DNA of 64,000 nt from Arminella tubonensis (GTDB lineage: Bacteria > Pseudomonadota > Alphaproteobacteria > Rhizobiales > Rhizobiaceae): assembly GCF_003240585.1 (NCBI RefSeq), contig NZ_PCDP01000059.1:310001-374000 (forward strand), given 5' to 3'. Below the pieces are notes generated by a model that ran no database searches, was not told the DNA's origin, and was given only the letters and a program-made list of their open reading frames with translations. This document shows, one piece after another, positions 18,536-27,006 of the stretch (position 1 is the stretch's first letter; each line of letters starts with the position of its first letter). The position numbers and the translations under genes were made by a program.

Positions 18536-19578
18536 TTGCGTCGCGTCCTTGGGTCGAGTGTCCGGTAAAGCAGGTCTGACAGAAGATTGATGGCGATAAA
18601 GACCGTCCCGATGACGATCGTGCCGCCGAGCACAGCGTTCATATCGGCATTCTGTAGCGAGTTGGTGATGTAGAACCCGATGCCGGGCCAGGAGAAGACC
18701 GTCTCCGTCAGCACCGACCCCTCGAGCAGGCCGGCATAGGACAGCGCGATCACCGTGACCAAAGGCACCGCGGCGTTGCGCAGCGCGTGTCCCCAGATCA
18801 CCCGCGTTTCCGAAAGCCCCTTGGCGCGCGCGGCGACGACATATTCCTGGCCGAGCTCGTTCAGCATGAAGCTGCGCGTCATCCGGCTGATATAGGCAAG
18901 CGAGAAATAACCGAGCAGGCAGGCGGGCAGGATGATGTGCCGGAAGGCGTCGTAGAACACGTCCCACTGACCCTGCCATGCGCTGTCGAGCAGATAGAAC
19001 CCGGTAATTGGCTCGAAGGTGTATTCAAAGGCAATGTCGAGGCGACCGGGGAAAGCAACCCACTTCAGGCGAGCATAGAAGATGACCAGCGAAATAAGCG
19101 CCAGCCAGAAGATCGGCACGGAATAGCCGATGAGGCCCACCACCCGGACGACTTGGTCGATTATGCTTCCGCGCTTGACTGCAGCCAGCACGCCAAGCGG
19201 AACGCCGATGACGGAACCGATGACGGTGCCGAATGTCGCGAGTTCCATCGTCGCCGGAAAGGCGCGGCGAATATCGGTCATGACAGGGTTGGTGGTCAGT
19301 ACCGACGTGCCGAAATCACCCGAGAGGGCACTTCTCAAATAGATATAGAATTGCTGGTAGAGCGGCAGGTCGAGGCCAAGCTCGCGCCGCACCCGCTCGA
19401 CCACGTGCGCCGGCGCCCGGTCGCCGAGAATGGCCAGCACCGGATCGATCGGCACAACGCGGCCGATGAAGAAGGTAACGGCAAGAAGCCCCAGATAGGT
19501 CGTGACAGCCACGACCAGAAATCGCAGGATTGCGGTCGCAATGGGGAGTGCGCGGCCCTTGGCGGGCCGCATCTCCAT
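18532..19578 (-). CDS. Peptide ABC transporter permease (DppB/OppB type)
   Basis: A 348-residue permease with the DppB pattern: first helix RFLVVAVTTYLGLLAVTFFI, then RRELGLDLPLYQQFYIYL and GDFGTSVLTTNPV, and the EAA loop EYVVAARAKGLSETRVIWGH. The start is uncertain: ATG 19578 or ATG 19572 are plain candidates, while TTG 19617 directly after the stop of the binding-protein gene gives 13 more residues. None has a strong ribosome binding site, so translation may be coupled to the upstream gene. Confidence 0.9.
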   Translation of the reverse strand: MEMRPAKGRALPIATAILRFLVVAVTTYLGLLAVTFFIGRVVPIDPVLAILGDRAPAHVVERVRRELGLDLPLYQQFYIYLRSALSGDFGTSVLTTNPVMTDIRRAFPATMELATFGTVIGSVIGVPLGVLAAVKRGSIIDQVVRVVGLIGYSVPIFWLALISLVIFYARLKWVAFPGRLDIAFEYTFEPITGFYLLDSAWQGQWDVFYDAFRHIILPACLLGYFSLAYISRMTRSFMLNELGQEYVVAARAKGLSETRVIWGHALRNAAVPLVTVIALSYAGLLEGSVLTETVFSWPGIGFYITNSLQNADMNAVLGGTIVIGTVFIAINLLSDLLYRTLDPRTRRK

Positions 19579-19617
19579 TTTTCGTTCGACGGTGCTCAAG
19601 GAACCGATCCGTCCCAA

Positions 19618-21264
19618 TTATTCTTTCGAAATCGGCGAGACGAAGTTGGTGTCGAAGCTCGGTCCGAGTTTGAAATCCTTGAGATCCTTGCGATAACCGG
19701 CCACTTCGATCTGCTGGAAGATCAGCACGAATGGGCTGTTATGCAGGAATTTCTTCTGGACGTCCTGATACATGGCAGCGCGCTTGTCCGCATCCGCCTC
19801 GAAGAGAGCCGCACGCGTCTCCTTGTCCAGATCAGGTGTCAGGAACGTGTTGCGCCAGGCAAGCGTCTTGGTCTTGCCCTCGTCGGAATTGTCGGGGTTG
19901 GTGGTGAAGGTTTCCGCGTTGGAGTTCGGATCCCAATAATCCATGCCCCAGTTGCCGATATAGATATCGTGATTGCGGGCGCGATACTTGGTCAGCGTCT
20001 GCTTGCCGTCTCCCGGAATGATCTCAAGCTTGATCCCCGCCTGGCCGAGTGTCTGCTGGATCGACTGCGCGATGCCGGTCACGGGCTCGATGTTGCGCGT
20101 GTCCATGGTGACCGAGAAGCCATCCTTGAGGCCGGCCTTGGCCAGCAGTTCCTTGGCCTTGGCGACGTCGAGCGTGAATGGATTTTCTTCAAGCGCGCCG
20201 AGCACGCCCTTCGGCTCGAAGGTCTGGCGGATTTCGCCGATGCCCTTGATCAGCGTCTTGCCGATGGCGTCGTAGTCGACCAGGTATTTGAAGGCTTCCT
20301 GAACTTCAGGCTTGGCCAGATTGGCGTTCTTCGTATTCAAGCTGATGTAATAGACCGTTCCCTTCGGCGCGCTGGTCGACGCGAGCTCCGGGTTCTTGAG
20401 GACCGCGTCCAGGTCGCCGGGCTCGAGGTTGCGGGCGATGTCGATATCACCGTTCTCGAGCGCCAGGCGCTGGGCAGAGCTTTCCTTCATGTAGCGATAG
20501 ATGATGCGCGCGAGCTTCGGCTTTTCGCCGTAGTAGTTGTCGTTGCGCTCCAGCACGACGGCTTCGTTGGCACGCCATTCGCGCAGCTTGTAGGCGCCGG
20601 AGCCAGCATAGCCGGTCTTCAGCCACTCATTGCCGAAATCATTGTCGTATTTGTAGTCAGCCGATGGCGTCACCGCCTTGACGTGATCCAGCACCAGCTT
20701 CTTGTCGACGACATTGGCAACTGTCGACGTCAGGCAGTTCAGCACGAATGACGGCGCATAGGGCTTGTCGACAGTGAAGGTGAACGTGCTCGGATCGGTC
20801 GCCTTGGCTTTTTCAGTGACGTTGTCGCCCGTGAGGCCAAACTGCGTAAGGATAAAAGCCGGACTCTTGTCGAGCTTGACGGCGCGCTCGAACGACCACG
20901 CAACATCCTCTGCCGTGATCGGGTTGCCCGACGCAAACTTGAGGCCGGATTTAAGCTTGAAGGTGTAGGTCAGGTGATCGTCGGATACCGTCCAGCTCTC
21001 AGCCAGATCACCTTTGACCTTTGTGGTGTCGGCAACATCGAGGCGGATCAGCAGGCTGTAGGTATTGCCGGTGATCTCGGCTGTCGAAAGCTCGTAGGCT
21101 TCGCCGGGATCCATCGTGATGATGTCGTCGATCGCAAAGCCTTCAACCAACGTATCCTTCGGCGTCGCGGCAAAAGATGCGCTAGGCGCTGAGGCCATCA
21201 GAAGCGTGAGAGCGGCGCCGGCTGCGAGAAGGCGGACATTGCGGTTGATTTTACTCATCATCAT
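19618..21264 (-). CDS. Periplasmic peptide-binding protein of ABC transporter (DppA/OppA family)
   Basis: A 548-residue secreted binding protein (SBP family 5). Residues about 1-32 are a signal peptide (LLAAGAALTLLMASAPSASFA, cleavage at the following alanine). The mature part shows LAESWTVSDDHLTYTFKLK and GNPITAEDVAWSFERAV, both standard for the family. It begins 46 bases after the dipeptidase gene and is followed directly by the two permeases. The substrate is probably a peptide, judged from the M19 dipeptidase in the same operon, but SBP5 proteins also bind nickel, opines and oligosaccharides. Three consecutive ATG codons start the frame; an AGGGGAA site lies before the first. Confidence 0.9.
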   Translation of the reverse strand: MMMSKINRNVRLLAAGAALTLLMASAPSASFAATPKDTLVEGFAIDDIITMDPGEAYELSTAEITGNTYSLLIRLDVADTTKVKGDLAESWTVSDDHLTYTFKLKSGLKFASGNPITAEDVAWSFERAVKLDKSPAFILTQFGLTGDNVTEKAKATDPSTFTFTVDKPYAPSFVLNCLTSTVANVVDKKLVLDHVKAVTPSADYKYDNDFGNEWLKTGYAGSGAYKLREWRANEAVVLERNDNYYGEKPKLARIIYRYMKESSAQRLALENGDIDIARNLEPGDLDAVLKNPELASTSAPKGTVYYISLNTKNANLAKPEVQEAFKYLVDYDAIGKTLIKGIGEIRQTFEPKGVLGALEENPFTLDVAKAKELLAKAGLKDGFSVTMDTRNIEPVTGIAQSIQQTLGQAGIKLEIIPGDGKQTLTKYRARNHDIYIGNWGMDYWDPNSNAETFTTNPDNSDEGKTKTLAWRNTFLTPDLDKETRAALFEADADKRAAMYQDVQKKFLHNSPFVLIFQQIEVAGYRKDLKDFKLGPSFDTNFVSPISKE

Positions 21265-21310
21265 GATTTCATTCCCCTGTTTTTTGAATTTTTTACTTCG
21301 AAAGCCGGAT

Positions 21311-22369
21311 TTAAGCGCCTATCTCCCCCCAGGCGGATGCGAGAACTCGAAGCCAATTTTCGCGGCAAAATTTTGCCAATTCGGCCTCACCATAGCCAAC
21401 GTTCCGCAGGGCAGCAATCAGCCTCTGGTTGCCCGCAGCATCGCCGATTTCTTCCGGAATGGTTGCCCCGTCGAAGTCGGATCCCAGCGCCACGCAATCG
21501 ATCCCTATCCGCTTCACGAGATAGTCGATGTGGCGCAGCATGTCGGAGATCGGCGTATCTGCATCGGAACGTCCGTCGTCGCGCAACATGGCCGTAGCAT
21601 AGTTCAGCCCGACGAGACCGCGGCTTTCGCGGATCGCATCGAGTTGCTTGTCCGTCAGGTTGCGGGCGACGGGTGTCAGCGCATGGGCGTTGGAATGACT
21701 GGCGACCAAAGGCTGGTTCGTGATCCTGGCCACGTCCCAGAACCCCTTTTCAGTAATATGCGCTAGGTCGACCAGGATGCCGAGCTCATTACAGCGCTTG
21801 ATCAGCGCGAAGCCCGCGTCGGTCAAGCCAGGGCCGGTGTCCGGCGACATCGGGTAGGCGAAGGGAACGCCATGGCCGAAGATGTTGTTGCGGCTCCAGA
21901 CGGGGCCGAGCGAGCGAAGACCTACTGCATGAAAAGTTTCAAGCGCCGCGAGGTCGGCATCGAGCGCTTCGCAGCCCTCCATGTGCATGACCGCGGCGAA
22001 GACGCCCTTCTCCATGCAGTCGCGAATATCGGCGGTCGTTCGGCAAAGCTTCCATACGCCGGCGCGGTCGAGGCGCAGCGCGATGGCTGCCATTTCATTG
22101 GCAACGTCAAGCGATGGCGCGCGCTCGAGCGGCGCGGCAAGTGGCGTCACATAGTGGCCGGTGCGATCCGGCTCGGCGAATACGAGATCGCCCGAGGGAA
22201 TGTAGATGGCGCAAAGCCCACCGGCGAGCCCGCCCGCCTTGGCGCGTGGCGCATCGATATGGCCGGTGGATATGCCGTCCCGAAATTCGGCTACTGGATC
22301 AATGCCATCTCGCGCATGGCTCCAAAGACGGAGGAGAACATCGTTATGACCATCGAAAACGAATTGCAT
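21311..22369 (-). CDS. Membrane dipeptidase family M19 (renal dipeptidase-like)
   Basis: A 352-residue zinc peptidase. Zinc ligands of the family are visible: H8 and D10 in DGHND, a glutamate in HMEG (about 130), and histidines in DLAHITEKGFWD and in VASHSNAHALTPVARN; GSDFDG near the C-terminus is also typical. M19 enzymes split dipeptides, including ones with D-residues. There is no signal peptide, so it probably works in the cytoplasm on the peptides brought in by the transporter encoded downstream. It is the first gene of that operon; spacing to the binding-protein gene is 46 bases. Start ATG 22369 follows GGATGAAAA. Confidence 0.9.
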   Translation of the reverse strand: MQFVFDGHNDVLLRLWSHARDGIDPVAEFRDGISTGHIDAPRAKAGGLAGGLCAIYIPSGDLVFAEPDRTGHYVTPLAAPLERAPSLDVANEMAAIALRLDRAGVWKLCRTTADIRDCMEKGVFAAVMHMEGCEALDADLAALETFHAVGLRSLGPVWSRNNIFGHGVPFAYPMSPDTGPGLTDAGFALIKRCNELGILVDLAHITEKGFWDVARITNQPLVASHSNAHALTPVARNLTDKQLDAIRESRGLVGLNYATAMLRDDGRSDADTPISDMLRHIDYLVKRIGIDCVALGSDFDGATIPEEIGDAAGNQRLIAALRNVGYGEAELAKFCRENWLRVLASAWGEIGA

Positions 22370-22489
22370 TTTTCATCCTGGGCAGGCTCGACCGAGCAAA
22401 TCGGAAGCCACAGCATAAAAAGGCTGCGCGGATTCGCCATCCCTAAAATAAAAAAATTTGCATACGAATGAAATTGCTTGGGGCAGACG

Positions 22490-22513
22490 AAAAAAGCGGG
22501 GCAAGCCCCGCTT
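22490..22513 (-). terminator. Intrinsic terminator of the ribose/inositol-type ABC operon
   Basis: On the minus strand AAGCGGGGC-TT-GCCCCGCTT forms a 9-bp stem followed by a T6 run, 30 bases after the permease stop codon at 22543. It is a textbook intrinsic terminator and marks the end of the three-gene operon. Confidence 0.92.
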
Positions 22514-22542
22514 CAGATGACTGGATCATACGCTGGCTCGGA

Positions 22543-23568
22543 TCAGTGCTTGGCACGTTTCTTCTGCCGATAGACGTCGATCACGACCGCCGCGACGATG
22601 ATCACACCCTTGACGATCTCCTGGTAGTAGGCGTCGACGCGCAAGAAGGTGAAGCCCGAGGTCATCACGCCGAGAATGATCGTCCCGATGACGGTTCCGG
22701 TAATGCGTCCGACGCCGCCTGTCAGAGACGTGCCGCCGATCACGGTCGCAGCGATCGCGTCCAGCTCGTACATCACGCCCATGCCGGCCTGTGCCGTTTG
22801 AGCACGGGCGGCGGTGACCACCCCCGCGAGGCCGGCAAGCAACCCGGCGATCGCGTAGACCTTGATCAGGTGTGACTCCACATTGATGCCGGACACGCGC
22901 GCCGCCTGGACGTTCGCTCCGATGGCATAGGTGAACTTGCCATAGCGGGTGTAGCGCAGCGCAACGTGAAAAATGAAGGCGACAACCAGGAAGACGACGA
23001 CCGGCCAGATCCCCATGCCGATAAAGGTGAACTGGTCAGTCAGGCCGGAAACGGGCTGGCCTTTTGTATACCACTTGGCGACGCCGCGGGCCGACACCAT
23101 CATGCCGAGCGTTGCAATGAAGGGCGGTATCTTGGTGCGCGCGATAAGCTCGCCGTTGATGAACCCGGCCGCAAGCCCGATCAGGAGCCCGACGCCGATC
23201 GGAATGACGAAAGGCAGATCCGTCAGCGCCGGATAGAGCGATCGCGGCCAGGTCGATGACTGGGCGAAGCTTGCCGCAATCATTGCCGTCATGCCGACCA
23301 CGGAACCGGACGACAGATCGATACCACCAGTGATGATCACCTGCGTCACACCGACGGCGATGATGCCGATGACGGACACCTGCAGGATCATGATCGTCAA
23401 GCGTTGCGTGTTCATCAGGAAGCTCTGCCCGATGAATATCCAGCCGAGCGCTTCGTAGACCAGCGCGATGCCGATCAGGACCAGGAAAATACTGAGTTCC
23501 GGTGGAATACGGCGACGCTTTGTCCGGATCGCCATCGGCGCGGTCACTTCCACGGCTTTCGTTGCCAT
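22543..23568 (-). CDS. Sugar/polyol ABC transporter permease (RbsC family)
   Basis: A 341-residue permease with about ten helices. QVSVIGIIAVGVTQVIITGGIDLSSG and the IPPFIATLGMMVSARG segment are hallmarks of the RbsC/XylH/inositol permease family; GGTSLTGGVGRITGT near residue 275 is also conserved. It is the last gene of a binding protein - ATPase - permease operon (gap 38 bases) and has a GGGAGG site before ATG 23568. The substrate is best judged from the binding protein and the operator: probably myo-inositol. Confidence 0.93.
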   Translation of the reverse strand: MATKAVEVTAPMAIRTKRRRIPPELSIFLVLIGIALVYEALGWIFIGQSFLMNTQRLTIMILQVSVIGIIAVGVTQVIITGGIDLSSGSVVGMTAMIAASFAQSSTWPRSLYPALTDLPFVIPIGVGLLIGLAAGFINGELIARTKIPPFIATLGMMVSARGVAKWYTKGQPVSGLTDQFTFIGMGIWPVVVFLVVAFIFHVALRYTRYGKFTYAIGANVQAARVSGINVESHLIKVYAIAGLLAGLAGVVTAARAQTAQAGMGVMYELDAIAATVIGGTSLTGGVGRITGTVIGTIILGVMTSGFTFLRVDAYYQEIVKGVIIVAAVVIDVYRQKKRAKH

Positions 23569-23606
23569 CTCTCAATCCTCCCTTTCGTGACTGCCGGCGC
23601 GGATCA

Positions 23607-25148
23607 TCACTGCGCTGCCAGTTCCATCACTTTGATCTGCGTTGCCTCGGCGCGGTCGAGGAAGCCTGTGACCCGCCCCTCGTGCATCACCATGATACGA
23701 TCGCTCATCCCAAGCACCTCAGGCATTTCTGACGAGATCATGATCACGGCGACACCGGTGCGCGCCATCTCCACCACCAGGCGATGGATTTCCGCCTTGG
23801 CCCCGACGTCGATGCCGCGGGTTGGCTCGTCGAGGATCAATATCCTCGGGTGGGTCAACATCCAGCGCCCGATCAGTACCTTCTGCTGGTTGCCACCCGA
23901 CAGGTTCTCGACCCGCTCGTCGAGGTTAGGCGTCTTGACGCGCAATCTGTGCGCCATGTCCTCGCACACGGCTTCAATCGCCTTCTCCTGCACGAAGCCG
24001 GCCTTGACAAACTTGTCCTGCAGCACGGCGACCTGCATGTTTTCAAACACGTTCAGGATCAACAGGCACCCGGTTTCCTTGCGGTCTTCGGTCAGGAAGG
24101 CCATATGGTTTTGAATGGCCACGGTCGGTGAGTTGACATCGACTTTCTTGCCATAGAGTTCAACCGAGCCGGAGCTTGCAGGCGTAACCCCGAAAAGCGC
24201 CTCGGCGACATTGGAGCGGCCCGAGCCGACGAGGCCGGCAACGCCGAGAATTTCGCCAGCCCTGACGTCGAACGAGACGTCCGAGAACACGCCCTTCAGA
24301 CAGAGGTCCTTGACCGACAGGATGACGTCGCCGATCGGCACCTCCTCCTTCGGAAACATCTGGGTGATTTCGCGGCCGACCATCATGCGGATGATGTCAT
24401 CGCGGGTAACATCCGTGGACGCGTGGGTTCCGATATACTTGCCATCGCGGAACACCGAAAACTCGTCGGCGATCTCGAAGAGCTCGTTCATCTTGTGGGT
24501 GATGTAGACGATGCCGATGCCCTCGGAGCGCAGCGCGCGAATAATCTCGAACAGATGCGCGACTTCGCGTTCCGTCAGCGCCGAGGTCGGCTCATCCATG
24601 ATCAGGACGTCGGAATCATAGGAAACCGCCTTGGCAATCTCCACCATCTGCCGATTGGCGACGGAGAGATGCCGAACCTCGATCTCCGGATCGATCGATA
24701 TATTGAGCCGGCGAAACAGCTCTTCCGTCTTGTCGCGCATCACCCGATGATCGACGAACCCGAAGCGGGTAAGCGGCTCCCGACGAATCCAGATATTCTC
24801 GGCGACGGTCATGAACGGCATCAGGTTAAGTTCCTGATGGATCATCGCGATGCCGTTTTCGAGAGCATCGAGCGGCGATTTCAAGCGGATTTCAACGCCC
24901 TTCAGGCGGATGTCCCCCTGATCAGGGAAATAGATGCCCGCGAGAATCTTCATCAGCGTCGATTTACCTGCGCCATTCTCCCCCATCAGCGCATGCACGG
25001 TCCCGCGCTTCAGCCTGAAGGATACGTCGTCGAGCGCGACCACCCCTGGAAATTCCTTGCGGATGCCCTCGACACTGAGAAGATATTTGGCGTTAGGAAT
25101 TGCGCCGCTGGCGCGCACGGCGGCCATTGTAGACGGGCTGACAGCCAT
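23607..25148 (-). CDS. Sugar/polyol ABC transporter, tandem ATP-binding protein (RbsA/MglA family)
   Basis: A 513-residue protein with two fused ATPase domains. The first has Walker A GENGAGKST (about 57), signature LSVANRQMVEIAKAV and Walker B VLIMDEPTSAL. The second has the degenerate P-loop GLVGSGRSN, signature LSGGNQQKVLIGRWM and ILILDEPTRGID, as usual for RbsA-type proteins. It energises the RbsC-type permease. GGAGGG precedes ATG 25148. The gene sits 75 bases after the binding-protein gene. Confidence 0.94.
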   Translation of the reverse strand: MAVSPSTMAAVRASGAIPNAKYLLSVEGIRKEFPGVVALDDVSFRLKRGTVHALMGENGAGKSTLMKILAGIYFPDQGDIRLKGVEIRLKSPLDALENGIAMIHQELNLMPFMTVAENIWIRREPLTRFGFVDHRVMRDKTEELFRRLNISIDPEIEVRHLSVANRQMVEIAKAVSYDSDVLIMDEPTSALTEREVAHLFEIIRALRSEGIGIVYITHKMNELFEIADEFSVFRDGKYIGTHASTDVTRDDIIRMMVGREITQMFPKEEVPIGDVILSVKDLCLKGVFSDVSFDVRAGEILGVAGLVGSGRSNVAEALFGVTPASSGSVELYGKKVDVNSPTVAIQNHMAFLTEDRKETGCLLILNVFENMQVAVLQDKFVKAGFVQEKAIEAVCEDMAHRLRVKTPNLDERVENLSGGNQQKVLIGRWMLTHPRILILDEPTRGIDVGAKAEIHRLVVEMARTGVAVIMISSEMPEVLGMSDRIMVMHEGRVTGFLDRAEATQIKVMELAAQ

Positions 25149-25223
25149 CTCGTTCCCTCCCGGGACGTCATCGAAAGGTATGGGATGCGGGCTCTGACGC
25201 CCGCATCCTCGACTTCGAAATCG

Positions 25224-26153
25224 TCAGTTCTTCTTAACGAAATCCTTGACGTTCGCAGGCGTCACGAGCTGGAAGGGGATATAGACCTTCTTGTCGAGTT
25301 TTTCGCCCTTGGCAAGCTTGAGTGCTGCATCCACGGCACCCTTGCCTTGGCCTGCCGCATCCTGGAACACGGTGACCTTGAGGTCGCCGGCCTGCATCGA
25401 GGCAAGAGCATCCTGGGTGGCATCGACGCCGCCGACGACGATCTTGCTCAGGTCCTTGCCGGCTGCCTTCAATGCCTGAATTGCGCCGATGGCCATTTCG
25501 TCATTGTTGGAAATAACCGCGTCGAACTCGATACCGGCCGAAAGCCAGTTGGCCATCAGGTCCGACCCTTTCGTACGGTCCCAGTTTGCGGTCTGTTCCT
25601 GGACGATCTCGATGCCCTTGCAGGCGTCGGTGGCGATGACGTCATGGACGTCCTTGGTGCGCTGGCGAGCGGCCTGGTTCGACAGTTCGCCCATCATGAC
25701 GACAGCCTTGCCCTTGCCGTTCAGCAGTTTGCAGATTGCCTGGGTTTCCAGCGTGCCGGATTCCTGCTCGTTGGACGCGACAAACGCCTGGTTTGCCGGA
25801 AGTGTGTCGACGTTCACGGGTTCGCGGTTGACGTAGACCAGCGGAATCTTCGCGTCGGCGGCAAGTTTCGACATCGCTGCGGTCGCGTCAGTATCGACCG
25901 GGTTGACGATGATTGCGGTAACACCAGATGCGATGAAGTTCTGGATCTGGCTCTGCTGTTTGGCAACGTCGTCCTGGGCATCCTCGACCTGGAGCGAAAC
26001 GCCGTTGAGCGTCTTCGAATAGTCGATCATGCCGTTGCGCAGAACGGTCAGGAAGTTGTCGTCGAACTTCGCCATCGATACGCCGATGGTCTCGGCGTGC
26101 GCCGCGGTCGAAAGCAAGAGCGCCATTGCTGCGCCCAGGATAAGCTTCTTCAT
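25224..26153 (-). CDS. Periplasmic sugar/inositol-binding protein (RbsB family)
   Basis: A 309-residue secreted protein with a clear signal peptide (MKKLILGAAMALLLSTAAHA, then ETIGVSM). It belongs to the periplasmic-binding protein type 1 (RbsB) family: IIVNPVDTDATAAMSKLA and VISNNDEMAIGAIQALKAAG are the conserved hinge and pocket segments. The sequence resembles rhizobial inositol (IbpA) and rhizopine (MocB) binding proteins more than ribose-binding protein. ATG 26153 with GGAGAG upstream is preferred to the five-residue longer reading. The IolR-type palindrome 147 bases upstream supports myo-inositol or a related cyclitol. No symbol is assigned because the substrate is inferred. Confidence 0.88.
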   Translation of the reverse strand: MKKLILGAAMALLLSTAAHAETIGVSMAKFDDNFLTVLRNGMIDYSKTLNGVSLQVEDAQDDVAKQQSQIQNFIASGVTAIIVNPVDTDATAAMSKLAADAKIPLVYVNREPVNVDTLPANQAFVASNEQESGTLETQAICKLLNGKGKAVVMMGELSNQAARQRTKDVHDVIATDACKGIEIVQEQTANWDRTKGSDLMANWLSAGIEFDAVISNNDEMAIGAIQALKAAGKDLSKIVVGGVDATQDALASMQAGDLKVTVFQDAAGQGKGAVDAALKLAKGEKLDKKVYIPFQLVTPANVKDFVKKN

Positions 26154-26496
26154 GTTTCTCTCCTCCACAAACGGTGTCCGGCTACACCCTCCTCACGCCG
26201 GGGCCCTCGGCCTAGACCGCAGGGTCGTCATCCTGAGGTGCCGTCACTCCCAATGACGGAACCCAAAACGGAACAAACAAACCGTATAATTTGCCTTACG
26301 GAATATTCATTCCATTTTATATTAGCAACGTCAACCCCGTTTTGCGGTCAAGGCGCCTCTACAGCGACCAGCTTGACCATCAAAGATCGGGTTTTTTCAG
26401 TCAACCGGTGCAAAACGGTCGGCGCGCTCCTACATCTGCGACGCCCTCGTACCCGCATTGGTCGGGACGATGCCAATTTAAAATGGAGCTAGTCAA
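26154..26496. other. Divergent intergenic region with the ABC operon promoter
   Basis: A 343-base gap between the binding-protein gene (minus) and the DUF1993 gene (plus). It contains the IolR-type site and -35 box described separately. No other gene or promoter consensus was found; the stretch 26290-26335 is AT-rich compared with its surroundings. Confidence 0.5.
26300..26313 (-). promoter_or_regulatory. Putative IolR operator (GGAA-N6-TTCC) over the ABC operon promoter
   Basis: GGAATATTCATTCC is an exact GGAA-N6-TTCC palindrome. This motif was described upstream of inositol catabolism genes in Sinorhizobium meliloti as the site of the RpiR-type repressor IolR. On the minus strand a TTGACG -35-like box lies just upstream (26333-26328), placing the palindrome across the expected -10 region, where a repressor would block transcription. 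It lies 147 bases before the start of the binding-protein gene. Confidence 0.6.
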
Positions 26497-27006
26497 ATGT
26501 CGCTTTCGATGTACCGCTTAACTGTCCCGGTGTTCCAGCGCGGCCTCGGCACTATGAAGACTTACCTCGACAAGGCAGAGGCCTTCGCAAATGAAAAACG
26601 CGTCGATGCCACTACGTTGGTAAGTGCTCGCCTTGCTCCTGACATGGCGCCTCTTTCCGGCCAGTATCAGCGCGTCACCGATACCGCAAAGCTCGCCGTT
26701 GCGCGTCTGACCGGGATCGATGCGCCGCGGTTCGAGGATAATGAAACGACCATCGCCCAGTTGCGCGAGCGGCTTGCCAAAACGGAAGCCTATCTCGCGA
26801 CCATTACTCCGGAAGCCATGGACGGGAGCGGTAGTCGTGAAGTGACCATCTCTCCCGGCGGCAACAAGATAGTTATGCGCGGGGACGAATATGTCGCCAC
26901 CTTTGCGCTACCAAATTTCTACTTCCATATCGCAACGGCGCACGCGATCCTGCGCAACCAGGGCCTGCCGGTCGGCAAGATGGACTATCTAGGCTCTTTT
27001 AGCTGA
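26497..27006 (+). CDS. DUF1993 family protein
   Basis: A 169-residue soluble, mostly helical protein. MYRLTVPVFQRGLGTMKTYL at the start and NFYFHIATAHAILRNQGLPVGKMDYLG at the end are the conserved blocks of DUF1993, a family related in fold to DinB-like four-helix bundles; function unknown. A GGAG site lies eight bases before ATG 26497. Its last 22 bases overlap, tail to tail, with the end of the sulfatase gene on the other strand. Confidence 0.85.
   Translation: MSLSMYRLTVPVFQRGLGTMKTYLDKAEAFANEKRVDATTLVSARLAPDMAPLSGQYQRVTDTAKLAVARLTGIDAPRFEDNETTIAQLRERLAKTEAYLATITPEAMDGSGSREVTISPGGNKIVMRGDEYVATFALPNFYFHIATAHAILRNQGLPVGKMDYLGSFS

Noticed and set aside
24423..26492. 689-codon plus-strand open frame opposite the ABC ATPase and binding-protein genes
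   Set aside because: It covers two well-supported genes and their promoter in antisense and resembles no protein.
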